DNA of 64,000 bases from Pseudomonas sp. Marseille-Q3773 (GTDB taxonomy: Bacteria; Pseudomonadota; Gammaproteobacteria; Pseudomonadales; Pseudomonadaceae): assembly GCF_916618955.1 (NCBI RefSeq), contig NZ_OU745390.1, forward strand, positions 310,001-374,000, written 5' to 3'. Positions 1 through 7,931 of this stretch are shown here, one piece after another. Position 1 is the stretch's first letter. Each line of letters opens with the position of its first letter. The position numbers and the translations under genes were made by a program. The notes under the pieces are model-generated. The model did not search any database, was not told the DNA's origin, and saw nothing but the letters and a program-made list of their open reading frames with translations.

Positions 1-705
1 CTTTCCCAGCGCCAGGTCTACCGGTACGTCTACAGCCCCTTGCTGGTACTCAAGGATGCCCAGTTCGTGCTGCCCGGGGTGAGTTTTACTCCGCGAACGT
101 ACGGGATTTCGGTCAATGGCAGCTTGTGGACCATACCGCTGGAAACGCGCATGTACCTGGTGCTGGGGCTATTGGTGCTGGTGGCCAGAGCTTGCCGATG
201 GCCGATGGCGGGGCTGACACTTGTGGCGCTGCTGTTTGCGCTGGGGCTGCATACCCTGCATCCGGCTTATGCGGAGTACCCGTTCAAGCTGGTGGTGTGT
301 TTCCTGGCTGGCTCGGCGTTCTATTCGTGCCGGGCGCTGATCCCGTACGGGTGGTGGTTGCTGCTCGCTTGTGCTGGGTTGTTGCTACTGAGCAAGGATG
401 GGCGTTTCGAGGTGTTTGCCTGCGCCGTGCTGACGCTCTACGGCACGTTGTACTTCGCTTACTGCCCGCAGCTGAGGTTGCCGTCGTGGGTGCAGGATTA
501 TTCGTACGGCATTTACTTGTACGCCTTTCCGATCCAGCAGGTATTGGCAGAGGCGATGCCATGGGCGGGGCCTTACTGGCTGATGCTGGCTGCGGTGCCG
601 GCGTCCTGGTTGGCAGGGTATGTGTCGTGGGAGCTGGTGGAAAAGCCAGCCCTGGCGATGCGCAAGCGCTTTTCCAAGGCGAGCCCCCAGCAGCAGCTGG
701 CCTGA
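1..705 (+). CDS. Acyltransferase-3 family membrane protein, C-terminal part
   Basis: This is the end of a gene that starts before the window; the reading frame is open from base 1 to the TGA at 703-705. The visible 234 residues form several hydrophobic helices and carry the segment GSLWTIPLETRMY, typical of the middle of acyltransferase-3 (OatA/WbpC-like) integral membrane enzymes. These transfer acyl groups, usually acetyl, to sugars of LPS or other envelope glycans from the inner membrane. The catalytic His of the family lies near the N-terminus and is outside the window. Its place just ahead of ihfB, where Pseudomonas usually has rpsA, suggests an accessory O-antigen modification gene inserted at the edge of the locus; that is inference. 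The family call is fairly firm, the substrate unknown. Confidence 0.8.
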   Translation, partial: LSQRQVYRYVYSPLLVLKDAQFVLPGVSFTPRTYGISVNGSLWTIPLETRMYLVLGLLVLVARACRWPMAGLTLVALLFALGLHTLHPAYAEYPFKLVVCFLAGSAFYSCRALIPYGWWLLLACAGLLLLSKDGRFEVFACAVLTLYGTLYFAYCPQLRLPSWVQDYSYGIYLYAFPIQQVLAEAMPWAGPYWLMLAAVPASWLAGYVSWELVEKPALAMRKRFSKASPQQQLA

Positions 706-885
706 CCCGATGGGCGCCAGGCCCGCCGGTTCGGCACCTTCCAGCGGCCGCCGGCTAGACCATTCCTGCAAAACTTCAATCTTGAATTTTTTTATTAAGT
801 CAAGAACCACCCTGTTCAAATCCCTCCCAGCGTGCTACAAACTGGTTAAGCAATGATCTAGCTGCTTGATAACGAAGGGAAAAAT

Positions 886-1185
886 ATGACGAAGTCGGAG
901 CTGATCGAACGTATTGTCACCCATCAGGGGCTGCTCTCGTCCAAGGACGTGGAGTTGGCCATCAAGACCATGCTTGAACAGATGTCACAATGCCTTGCCA
1001 CCGGTGATCGTATCGAGATCCGTGGTTTTGGCAGCTTCTCGCTGCATTATCGTGCACCGCGTGTCGGCCGTAACCCGAAGACCGGGCAGTCGGTCAGCCT
1101 CGAAGGCAAGTTCGTGCCGCACTTCAAACCTGGCAAAGAGCTGCGCGACCGGGTCAATGAAGAAGAGCATGAGGCCCATACCTGA
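886..1185 (+). CDS. ihfB: Integration host factor subunit beta
   Basis: Encodes the 99-residue beta subunit of IHF, the heterodimeric DNA-bending nucleoid protein that acts in recombination, replication and sigma-54 transcription. The sequence shows the DNABII fold: the N-terminal [10 protein letters not shown] helix and the conserved beta-arm motif [21 protein letters not shown] (around residues 47-67), whose RNPKTG loop carries the intercalating proline. Length is normal for IhfB. The ATG at 886 follows a purine-rich aagggaaaaat. ihfB (himD) is the classical left border of the O-antigen locus in Pseudomonas, which anchors the interpretation of the genes downstream. A 180-base gap separates it from the acyltransferase before it and presumably holds its promoter. 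Confidence 0.97.
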   Translation: MTKSELIERIVTHQGLLSSKDVELAIKTMLEQMSQCLATGDRIEIRGFGSFSLHYRAPRVGRNPKTGQSVSLEGKFVPHFKPGKELRDRVNEEEHEAHT

Positions 1186-1203
1186 TTCACAAGGAGCAAA
1201 CTG

Positions 1204-1467
1204 ATGCGTAACCTCAAGCGCGCGCTGGCGGCGGTGTTCGTGCTGTTGTTGGCGGCTGTGGTGCTGTTCTTCGTTCTGGAGAACCAGCAAACCGTCTCGT
1301 TGGTCCTGTTTGGTTGGGCTGCTCCAGCCATGCCGGTTGCGGTGCTGGTGCTTGCAGCGCTGGTGATTGGCCTTGCCGTTGGGCCGTTGTTGGGGGCGTA
1401 CGGCGTGCTGCGTAGCAAACGAAAAATCAGGGCTTCGGCACGTCAGGCAGCGCTGAGCGGTAATTAA
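1204..1467 (+). CDS. LapA-domain (DUF1049) inner-membrane protein
   Basis: An 87-residue protein with two hydrophobic helices (about residues 7-26 and 39-64) and a basic C-terminal tail (SKRKIRASARQ). The spacing, with FVLENQQTVSLVLFGW between the helices, is the LapA/YciS pattern; in E. coli LapA works with LapB in controlling LPS synthesis by stabilising or degrading LpxC. It starts 18 bases after ihfB with an aaggag ribosome site and is probably cotranscribed with it. No LapB gene is visible next to it. The family is clear; a role in LPS regulation in this organism is inferred from E. coli and from its position at the O-antigen locus. Confidence 0.85.
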   Translation: MRNLKRALAAVFVLLLAAVVLFFVLENQQTVSLVLFGWAAPAMPVAVLVLAALVIGLAVGPLLGAYGVLRSKRKIRASARQAALSGN

Positions 1468-1565
1468 GGATATTTCCTACAACGTTTTCGGAAAGCCAAA
1501 CTTTTCCTGCTGCGGCCTTCGTGGAGTAATAGCCCACTTCGTTTCGGCCCAGGCGAGTGTGCAGC

Positions 1566-2996
1566 ATGGAATACCCTGTTCTTTCCCATCACGGCGGTAC
1601 TCGCGGCGTCACCGGATCCTGCCACCAGTTGCACCTCGATCCGTCCACCAGCCTGCTGATCGACTGCGGCCTGGAGCAGGGCGCCGACGCAGCGTCCGGC
1701 GCGGAATCCGTGCCGCTCGGTGTCGATGTTCAGGGCATCCAGGCGCTGGTCATCACCCATGTTCATCTTGATCACGTAGGTCGCATTCCCGCATTGCTGG
1801 CGGCAGGCTACCGTGGCCCCATCCTGTGCAGCGAGCCGTCTGCCCGGTTGCTGCCACTGGTGCTGGAAGATGCCTACAAGCTCAGTATCAGCAGCGAGCC
1901 CGCGGAGGTTGCGCGCTACTCCGATGTCGTCCGCGAGCTGATCGCGCCCTTGCCTTTCGAACACTGGCACTCATTGGTCGAGCGTCCCGGCCTCAGCTGC
2001 CGGCTCCGCCTGCAGCGCGCCGGGCACCTGCTGGGTTCGGCTTATGTCGAATGTGACATGCAGCATGAGCAAACCAATACTCGCTACGTGTTCTCCGGCG
2101 ACCTCGGTGCCTGTAACAACCCCTTGCTGCGCCCTGTGCAGCCCCCGGAGCGGGCCGATGTGCTGGTGCTCGAAAGCACCTACGGTGACCGCCTGCACCC
2201 GCCTGCCGCCGATCGTGAGCGGCGCCTCGAAGCGGCCATCGACCGCGCCCTGGCCGACCGAGGCACTCTGCTCATTCCGGCGTTCAGCCTCGGGCGCACC
2301 CAGGAACTGTTGTACGAACTCGAAGGCATTCTTCACCGCAAGGCCTTGCTGAACATGGCCGGCCCGGCGCCTGCCGGCGAACCCCTCGACTGGTCGCAGT
2401 TGCCCATCATCCTCGACTCACCCCTGGCCCAGCGTATTACCGATGTGTACCGAGGGCTGCACGGCTACTGGAATGCCGACGCCCGGGCGCGCCTTGCCGA
2501 AGGGCGCGACCCGCTCGGTTTTAGCCAGCTTGTAAGCGTGGACACCCATGCCCGTCATCAGCAGGTGGTCAATTACCTGAAGAGCACCGGGCGGCCGGCG
2601 ATCGTAATTGCCGGCAATGGCATGTGCTCGGGTGGGCGCATCGTTAACTACCTGAAGGCCATGCTGGGGGATCCACGGCATGAGGTGATGTTCGTCGGCT
2701 ACCAGGCCAAGGGCACGCCAGGTGCGGTGATACAGGCCAGTGAAGGAGCGCAAGGTTTTGTCCAGCTCGATCTGGATGGGCGGATGTATGAGATTCGCGC
2801 CAAAGTACTTACGTTGGGTGGTTATTCGGGGCACGCCGATCAGGCAGGGTTGCTCGCTTTTGCTTCGCGAGGAAAAGAGCCCGCCGGGCGTGTGGTGCTG
2901 GTTCACGGCGAAGCCAGTGCCAAGGTTGCGTTGCGCAGGGCTATCGAGGCGAGGTTCAGTCAACAGGGGCGTAAGGTCACGGTCAGCGTGCCATAG
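1566..2996 (+). CDS. MBL-fold beta-CASP metallo-hydrolase with RNA-specificity domain
   Basis: Predicted zinc-dependent hydrolase of the beta-CASP group (CPSF73/RNase J/archaeal CPSF relatives), which cut RNA. The 476 residues contain the metallo-beta-lactamase motif THVHLDHVGRIP (HxHxDH), then FSGDLG and LESTYGDR, the beta-CASP insertion with LIPAFSLGRTQELLYEL, and the C-terminal metallo-RNase block with SGHADQ and VHGE. All metal-binding motifs look intact. An upstream in-frame GTG at 1557 is possible, but the ATG at 1566 gives the sequence MEYPVLSHHGG and lies about 8 bases after aggcgag. It sits between the lapA-like gene and the first glycosyltransferase, about 100 bases after the former. 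Nothing in it ties it to polysaccharide synthesis, so it is best seen as core flanking DNA. The actual substrate is unknown. Confidence 0.88.
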   Translation: MEYPVLSHHGGTRGVTGSCHQLHLDPSTSLLIDCGLEQGADAASGAESVPLGVDVQGIQALVITHVHLDHVGRIPALLAAGYRGPILCSEPSARLLPLVLEDAYKLSISSEPAEVARYSDVVRELIAPLPFEHWHSLVERPGLSCRLRLQRAGHLLGSAYVECDMQHEQTNTRYVFSGDLGACNNPLLRPVQPPERADVLVLESTYGDRLHPPAADRERRLEAAIDRALADRGTLLIPAFSLGRTQELLYELEGILHRKALLNMAGPAPAGEPLDWSQLPIILDSPLAQRITDVYRGLHGYWNADARARLAEGRDPLGFSQLVSVDTHARHQQVVNYLKSTGRPAIVIAGNGMCSGGRIVNYLKAMLGDPRHEVMFVGYQAKGTPGAVIQASEGAQGFVQLDLDGRMYEIRAKVLTLGGYSGHADQAGLLAFASRGKEPAGRVVLVHGEASAKVALRRAIEARFSQQGRKVTVSVP

Positions 2997-3449
2997 TGCA
3001 GACGCTGTATTGGGCGAAAAAGGCGCAGCAGCCAGCGAATTCCAATACATCCGATGGGTGGCAACTTTTTTCGAGCTGTCGAGGAACTTGCCCAATAAAT
3101 GCAGTGACTTACCAAGGATGCCCGGCCGGGGCTTGATACGGGTGGCGCAGGATAGTAGCTTGATGGCCGAGCGTTGCAGCGGATACGACAAAAACATAGC
3201 AAGCTACATATTTTTATGATGGCCAAAGGATGGCGATCACCCGATAACTGCAATAACATGCGGCAACATCGGAAATTGATCCGGATAATGGTGGCAGGAG
3301 GCCTGTCTTCTGGTATTCCGTGTTTTCTGGAATGGCGGCCAAACAACCGCCCAGATGCAGCCCCGCCATCAGGCATTGAGCGGGCCGGCGCGAGGGTTCA
3401 GGCATTTCATGCAGCACCGAAATCGCCACACGCAGAAGGATGAGTCAGT
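2997..3449. other. Intergenic leader of the O-antigen operon
   Basis: About 450 bases with no convincing gene; the short open frames here lack family signatures and ribosome sites. The DNA is more A/T-rich than the flanking MBL gene, notably around 3185-3220, which fits a promoter and a long untranslated leader for the plus-strand glycosyltransferase operon. A sequence at about 3150-3165 (gatagtagcttg) resembles an RfaH ops element only weakly, 8 of 12 positions, and is not claimed as one. No terminator hairpin with a T-run was seen after the MBL gene. Confidence 0.5.
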
Positions 3450-4709
3450 GTGACGCAAGTACCTTTGAAAATTGCTGTGGTCAGCCAGTATTTCTTTCCT
3501 GAAAATTTCATCATCAATGATATTGTTCAGGAACTGAGCGCGATGGGTGTACATGTTGAGGTTTTTACCGGTAAGCCTAACTACCCAGCGGGTGAGGTTT
3601 TCCCGGGATATACCGCTCACGGCGCAGTCGAAGATCGTTTTGCCGAAACCGTTGTTGTTCATCGGGCGCCTTTGCGTCCGCGCAAAAAAGGCGGGGCTAG
3701 AAATCTAATTCTTAATTATTTTTCATTTGTCGCCAATGGCGTCAGGCATTTCACCCGTCATGCCAGACGCGGCAAGTTCGATGTTTACTTCGTGTTCGCA
3801 CCGTCGCCCATTATTTCGGTAATTCCGGCACTGGCCATGAAGCGCGCCCATCCTGCTCCCGTCTTCCTCTGGGTGCAGGACTTGTGGCCGGAGAGCCTGG
3901 CTGCCACCGGTTTCGTACGTAACAAGTACCTGTTGTCGATGGTAGGCTTGCTGGTGCGCGGTCTGTACCGGGCCGTGGATGTGCTGCTGGTGCAGTCACG
4001 CGCCTTCATCGACCCGGTCAAGCGCTACGCGCGGGCAGACAAAATAAGCTACTACCCCAACTCTTATCTGCAGCACGATGATTCCGGCGAGATCGGCAGG
4101 TTGCCTGAATCATTGGCCACGTTGTTGCGTGACCACTTCTGCGTCGTGTTCGCCGGCAACCTGGGCAGCGCGCAAGGGCTGGCGACTATTGTCGGGGCAG
4201 CTCGATTGTTGCAAGCCGAACATTCACAGTCCCGCATCGTGATGGTCGGCACCGGCAGCAAGGCTGAATGGCTGGCAGAGGAGAAGCGCAAGTGGGGCCT
4301 GGACAACTTGATCATTGCCGGTGCTTACCCGCGCACGGCGATGGCTGAACTGTTCGAACTCAGTGCCGTATTACTGGTTACACTCAAGCGAGACGAGATT
4401 TTCAGCTTTACCATTCCAAGCAAGGTGCAGGCCTACCTGGCAGCCGGCAGACCGATAATTGGCAGCCTGGATGGCGAAGGTGCCCGCGTCATCAACGAGG
4501 CCGGTGCTGGTATTACTTGCCCTGCCGATGATGCGGTCGGGCTCGCGGCCTGCATCAAGTCGATGCTGGCCATGCCGCAAGCGCAGCGAGAACAGATGGG
4601 CACCCGGGCCAGGGAATACTTCTTGAAACATTTCGAACTCAAGGCCCAGTGCAAGGCACTGGTGCGTATGTTCGAACAACGGATTGAACAGGACAAGGCG
4701 ACGCAATGA
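3450..4709 (+). CDS. GT4 glycosyltransferase, WbuB-like (L-QuiNAc/L-FucNAc transferase)
   Basis: A 419-residue cytoplasmic GT-B enzyme. The N-terminal half opens with KIAVVSQYFFPENFIINDIV, typical of WbuB-like transferases. It contains LWVQDLWPESLAATG, and the C-terminal half has VFAGNLGSAQG and FTIPSKVQAYLAAGRPIIGSLDGEGA with the donor-binding region. WbuB-family enzymes are generally encoded beside the FnlABC/WbvBRD genes and transfer UDP-L-FucNAc or UDP-L-QuiNAc to the lipid-linked acceptor; the same arrangement is seen here. Translation begins at a GTG at 3450, preceded by aagga. It overlaps the next gene by four bases (ATGA), so the genes are translationally coupled. Family is firm, donor sugar is inferred from neighbours. 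Confidence 0.86.
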   Translation: MTQVPLKIAVVSQYFFPENFIINDIVQELSAMGVHVEVFTGKPNYPAGEVFPGYTAHGAVEDRFAETVVVHRAPLRPRKKGGARNLILNYFSFVANGVRHFTRHARRGKFDVYFVFAPSPIISVIPALAMKRAHPAPVFLWVQDLWPESLAATGFVRNKYLLSMVGLLVRGLYRAVDVLLVQSRAFIDPVKRYARADKISYYPNSYLQHDDSGEIGRLPESLATLLRDHFCVVFAGNLGSAQGLATIVGAARLLQAEHSQSRIVMVGTGSKAEWLAEEKRKWGLDNLIIAGAYPRTAMAELFELSAVLLVTLKRDEIFSFTIPSKVQAYLAAGRPIIGSLDGEGARVINEAGAGITCPADDAVGLAACIKSMLAMPQAQREQMGTRAREYFLKHFELKAQCKALVRMFEQRIEQDKATQ

Positions 4710-5566
4710 ACATATTGGTACTGGGTGTCTCGGGTATGCTGGGCAATGCCGTCTTCCGGTATTTTTCGGCCAATTCGCAACACCGGGTGATGGGCACGTT
4801 GCGTTCATCGTCCGGGTGCAGGTTTTTCACGCCGGATCAGGCCGAGCATCTGCTCTGTGGTGTGGATGTGCTCGATGCTGATGCGCTGATGGCAGCCTTC
4901 GCCAAGGCCCGGCCGGATGTGGTGGTCAACTGCGTGGGCTTGATCAAGCAACTTGCCGATGCCAAGGACCCGCTCACCGCGCTGCCCATCAACGCCATGC
5001 TTCCACATCGTCTGGCAACGCTGTGCCGGGTCGCTGGCGCGCGCCTGGTCCACGTCAGCACTGACTGTGTGTTTGCAGGTACCAAGGGCATGTATCGGGA
5101 ACAGGACGAATCGGACTGCACCGACCTGTATGGCAAATCCAAGTACATTGGCGAATTGCACGACCTGGACCACGCCATAACCCTGCGCACATCAATTATT
5201 GGCCATGAGTTGCAGAGCAATGCATCGCTGATCGACTGGTTCCTCTCTCAGCAAGGCTGTGTCAAAGGCTTTACCAAGGCGATTTTTTCAGGTCTGCCGA
5301 CTGCCGAACTGGCTCGGGTGATGCTGGACTACGTTCTTCCCAACCCTTCGCTGAAGGGGCTTTACCACGTTTCTGCAGAGCCGATCGACAAGTATGAACT
5401 GCTCAAGCAAGTGGCGAAGGTTTATGGCAAGGACATCCAGATCGTACCGGATGACAAATTGGTGATCGATCGTTCGCTGGACTCTACCCGCTTCCGCGCG
5501 GATGCAGGCTACCAGCCACCTTCCTGGCCGGCGCTCATACAATTCATGCACGCACAGCGTCAATAA
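4706..5566 (+). CDS. RmlD-like UDP-4-keto-L-sugar reductase (WbvR type)
   Basis: A 286-residue extended SDR with the NAD(P)-binding GVSGMLGNAVF at the N-terminus, STDCVFAG in the centre and an intact YGKSK (YxxxK) catalytic motif near residue 140. It is of RmlD type and much shorter than FnlB/WbjC (about 370 residues with a C-terminal cupin), which make UDP-L-FucNAc in P. aeruginosa O11. In Vibrio cholerae O37 the RmlD-like WbvR reduces the keto intermediate to UDP-L-RhaNAc, which WbvD then epimerises to UDP-L-QuiNAc. By length and by the two neighbours the same pathway is likely here. It starts inside the stop of the previous glycosyltransferase and is followed after 21 bases by the dehydratase gene. 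Confidence 0.82.
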   Translation: MNILVLGVSGMLGNAVFRYFSANSQHRVMGTLRSSSGCRFFTPDQAEHLLCGVDVLDADALMAAFAKARPDVVVNCVGLIKQLADAKDPLTALPINAMLPHRLATLCRVAGARLVHVSTDCVFAGTKGMYREQDESDCTDLYGKSKYIGELHDLDHAITLRTSIIGHELQSNASLIDWFLSQQGCVKGFTKAIFSGLPTAELARVMLDYVLPNPSLKGLYHVSAEPIDKYELLKQVAKVYGKDIQIVPDDKLVIDRSLDSTRFRADAGYQPPSWPALIQFMHAQRQ

Positions 5567-5587
5567 CGAACAACAAGGAGCGTACCC

Positions 5588-6598
5588 GTGTTCGATAACA
5601 AGATTCTGATGATTACAGGTGGTACCGGCTCTTTCGGTAATACTGTCCTCAAGCGTTTTCTCAACACCAACGTCAAGGAAATACGTGTTTTCAGCCGCGA
5701 CGAGAAAAAACAGGAAGACATGCGTATTGCCTTGTCCAACGACAAGGTGAAGTTTTATATCGGCGATGTGCGTGACTATCAAAGCGTGTCAGAGGCCATG
5801 GTCGGGGTCGATTACATCTTCCATGCCGCTGCGTTGAAGCAGGTGCCGTCCTGCGAGTTCTACCCGATGGAAGCCGTGAAGACCAATGTCATCGGTACTG
5901 AAAACGTGCTGAATGCGGCCATCGCCAACGGCGTGCAGCGCGTGGTGGTGCTGAGCACCGACAAGGCAGTATACCCGATCAACGCGATGGGCATTTCCAA
6001 AGCCATGGCGGAAAAACTGATGGTTGCCAAATCGCGGATGATTCCGCAGAACGGCCCGGTGATTTGCGCCACCCGTTACGGCAATGTAATGGCCTCACGA
6101 GGTTCGGTTATTCCGCTGTTTGTCGATCAGCTCAAGGCCGGCAATGAACTGACCGTGACCGACCCGAACATGACTCGCTTCCTGATGTCGCTGGAGGACT
6201 CGGTGGATCTGGTCCTGCACGCTTTCGAGAACGCCCAGCAAGGTGATATCTTCGTACAGAAAGCGCCAGCGTCCACTGTGCAGGAGCTGGCCGAAGCGCT
6301 GCGCCAACTGTTCAAGCGGGAAAACCCAATCAAGGTAATCGGTACCCGGCATGGTGAGAAGCTCTACGAGTCGCTCATATCTCGTGAGGAAATGGCCAAG
6401 GCCGACGACATGGGCCGTTACTACCGTATTCCGGCCGATAACCGTGACCTGAATTACAAGAAGTACTTTGTCGAAGGTGAGCAGCATATCTCCGAGCTGG
6501 ATGACTACACCTCACACAATACCGAGCGGCTCGACATCGATGGCATTAAGGCTCTGTTGCTGAAACTCGACTATATCCAGGAACAACTCAATGCTTAA
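5588..6598 (+). CDS. wbjB: UDP-GlcNAc 4,6-dehydratase/5-epimerase (WbjB/FnlA/WbvB)
   Basis: First enzyme of the L-HexNAc branch: it converts UDP-GlcNAc to UDP-2-acetamido-2,6-dideoxy-4-keto sugars with epimerisation at C5. The 336 residues begin with MITGGTGSFGNTVLKRFL (glycine-rich Rossmann motif) and have VLSTDKAVYPINAMGISKAMAEK. In this motif the usual SDR tyrosine of YxxxK is Met134, followed by Lys138, as known for the WbjB/CapE and WbpM families. Further family marks are CATRYGNVMASRGSVIPLF and GTRHGEKLYESL. The start is GTG at 5588 with a good aaggag site. It overlaps the 2-epimerase gene by eight bases. The assignment is secure; the final product depends on the reductase and epimerase on either side. 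Confidence 0.92.
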   Translation: MFDNKILMITGGTGSFGNTVLKRFLNTNVKEIRVFSRDEKKQEDMRIALSNDKVKFYIGDVRDYQSVSEAMVGVDYIFHAAALKQVPSCEFYPMEAVKTNVIGTENVLNAAIANGVQRVVVLSTDKAVYPINAMGISKAMAEKLMVAKSRMIPQNGPVICATRYGNVMASRGSVIPLFVDQLKAGNELTVTDPNMTRFLMSLEDSVDLVLHAFENAQQGDIFVQKAPASTVQELAEALRQLFKRENPIKVIGTRHGEKLYESLISREEMAKADDMGRYYRIPADNRDLNYKKYFVEGEQHISELDDYTSHNTERLDIDGIKALLLKLDYIQEQLNA

Positions 6599-7715
6599 GG
6601 TCATGACCTTGGTCGGTACCCGGCCTGAACTGATCAAGATGAGCCGCGTCATCGCCGAGCTCGACGACCAGGCCAACCATGTGCTGGTGCATTCCGGCCA
6701 GAACTACGATTACGAGCTCAACCAGGTGTTCTTTGACGACTTGGGTATTCGCAAGCCGGATCACTTCCTGGGGGCAGTGGGGGCTACGGCAGCCGGGACC
6801 ATCGCCGAGGTCATCGCCAAGTCCGATGAAATCTTCGAGCTGGAAAAGCCCGATGCTTTGCTGCTGTACGGCGACACCAACACCTGCCTGGCGGTGATTG
6901 CTGCCAAGCGCCGGAAGATCCCAGTGTTCCACATGGAGGCAGGTAACCGCTGCTTCGATCAACGCGTGCCGGAAGAGTTGAACCGCAAGGTGCTCGATCA
7001 CCTCAGCGACATCAATATGGTGCTGACCGAGCATGCCCGGCGTTATCTGCTGGATGAAGGCATTCGTCCGGAAACCATCATCAAGACCGGTTCGCACATG
7101 CAGGAAGTGCTGGACTACTATCGGCCTCGGATCGACGCCTCCACGGTGCTTGAACGCGAGGGGCTGGTAGAGGGCAAGTACTTCATCGTCAGCACGCATC
7201 GCGAAGAGAACGTCGATACCCCGCAGAACCTGCGTGACCTGCTGGCCTCGCTGCGCGCCCTGGCCGACAGCTATGGCCATCCGATCATCGTCTCCACCCA
7301 CCCGCGTACCCGCAAGCGCCTCGAGGACCTGGGCGAAAGCCTGGACCACCCACTGATCCGTTTTGTCAAACCCTACGGCTTGCTGGACTATATCCGGCTG
7401 CAGATGGGGGCGCTCTGCGTACTTTCCGACAGCGGTACCATCACCGAAGAGGCTTCGCTGCTGAACCTGCCGGCGGTCACCATCCGCAACGCCCATGAGC
7501 GACCGGAGGGGATGGATGAAGGCACCCTGATCATGTGCGGCCTGACACCGGGCCGTGTGCTGGACGCGGTGCGCGTGGTGATCAGCCAACATGACCGCAA
7601 CCAGCGGGTGATCCCGGTGGTGCAGGATTACCTGGGCGGGCCGGTTTCCAAGCAGGTGGTACGGATCGTGTACAGCTACACCGATTACATCAATCGTACG
7701 GTCTGGTCCAAGTAA
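6591..7715 (+). CDS. wbjD: Non-hydrolysing UDP-L-HexNAc 2-epimerase (WbjD/FnlC/WbvD)
   Basis: A 374-residue GT-B-fold epimerase of the WecB superfamily. The marks are LVGTRPELIKMSRVI at the N-terminus, LLYGDTNTCLAV, HMEAGNRCFDQRVPEE and LSDSGTITEEASLLNLPAV. Within the superfamily, the YGDTN and GNRCFDQRVPEE forms mark the WbjD/FnlC branch rather than WecB (compare wecB at 41172, which has HGDTATTLA and [10 protein letters not shown]). It should invert C2 of the UDP-6-deoxy-L-HexNAc made by the two preceding enzymes, giving UDP-L-QuiNAc or UDP-L-FucNAc depending on the reductase. It starts within the end of wbjB. The next gene starts 216 bases later, so the tightly coupled group ends here. Confidence 0.9.
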   Translation: MLKVMTLVGTRPELIKMSRVIAELDDQANHVLVHSGQNYDYELNQVFFDDLGIRKPDHFLGAVGATAAGTIAEVIAKSDEIFELEKPDALLLYGDTNTCLAVIAAKRRKIPVFHMEAGNRCFDQRVPEELNRKVLDHLSDINMVLTEHARRYLLDEGIRPETIIKTGSHMQEVLDYYRPRIDASTVLEREGLVEGKYFIVSTHREENVDTPQNLRDLLASLRALADSYGHPIIVSTHPRTRKRLEDLGESLDHPLIRFVKPYGLLDYIRLQMGALCVLSDSGTITEEASLLNLPAVTIRNAHERPEGMDEGTLIMCGLTPGRVLDAVRVVISQHDRNQRVIPVVQDYLGGPVSKQVVRIVYSYTDYINRTVWSK

Positions 7716-7931
7716 GCGACCCGAGGCTGATCCCGTCACCCCGCGCTGATCGGTGCTGCTCTGCAGCCCATTGCCGCAAGCCGGTGCCACAACTAATGAG
7801 CAGAAATTGTCGATGGCGAGCTCTCTGTGGGGGCTTGCCGACACTGGGCGGCGAAGTGGTCCTTCTGGTCCGCTGACAGGCATCAGGCCCATACTGAACC
7901 CCGCCTTGGCAGATGGAGAAGCGAACGGCCT

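Noticed and set aside
3150..3165. Possible ops element before the plus-strand O-antigen operon
   Set aside because: Only 8 of 12 positions match and the conserved GGCGG core is absent.
3174..3443. 89-residue open frame upstream of the first glycosyltransferase
   Set aside because: No ribosome site, no family features, composition typical of translated noncoding DNA; regarded as leader.
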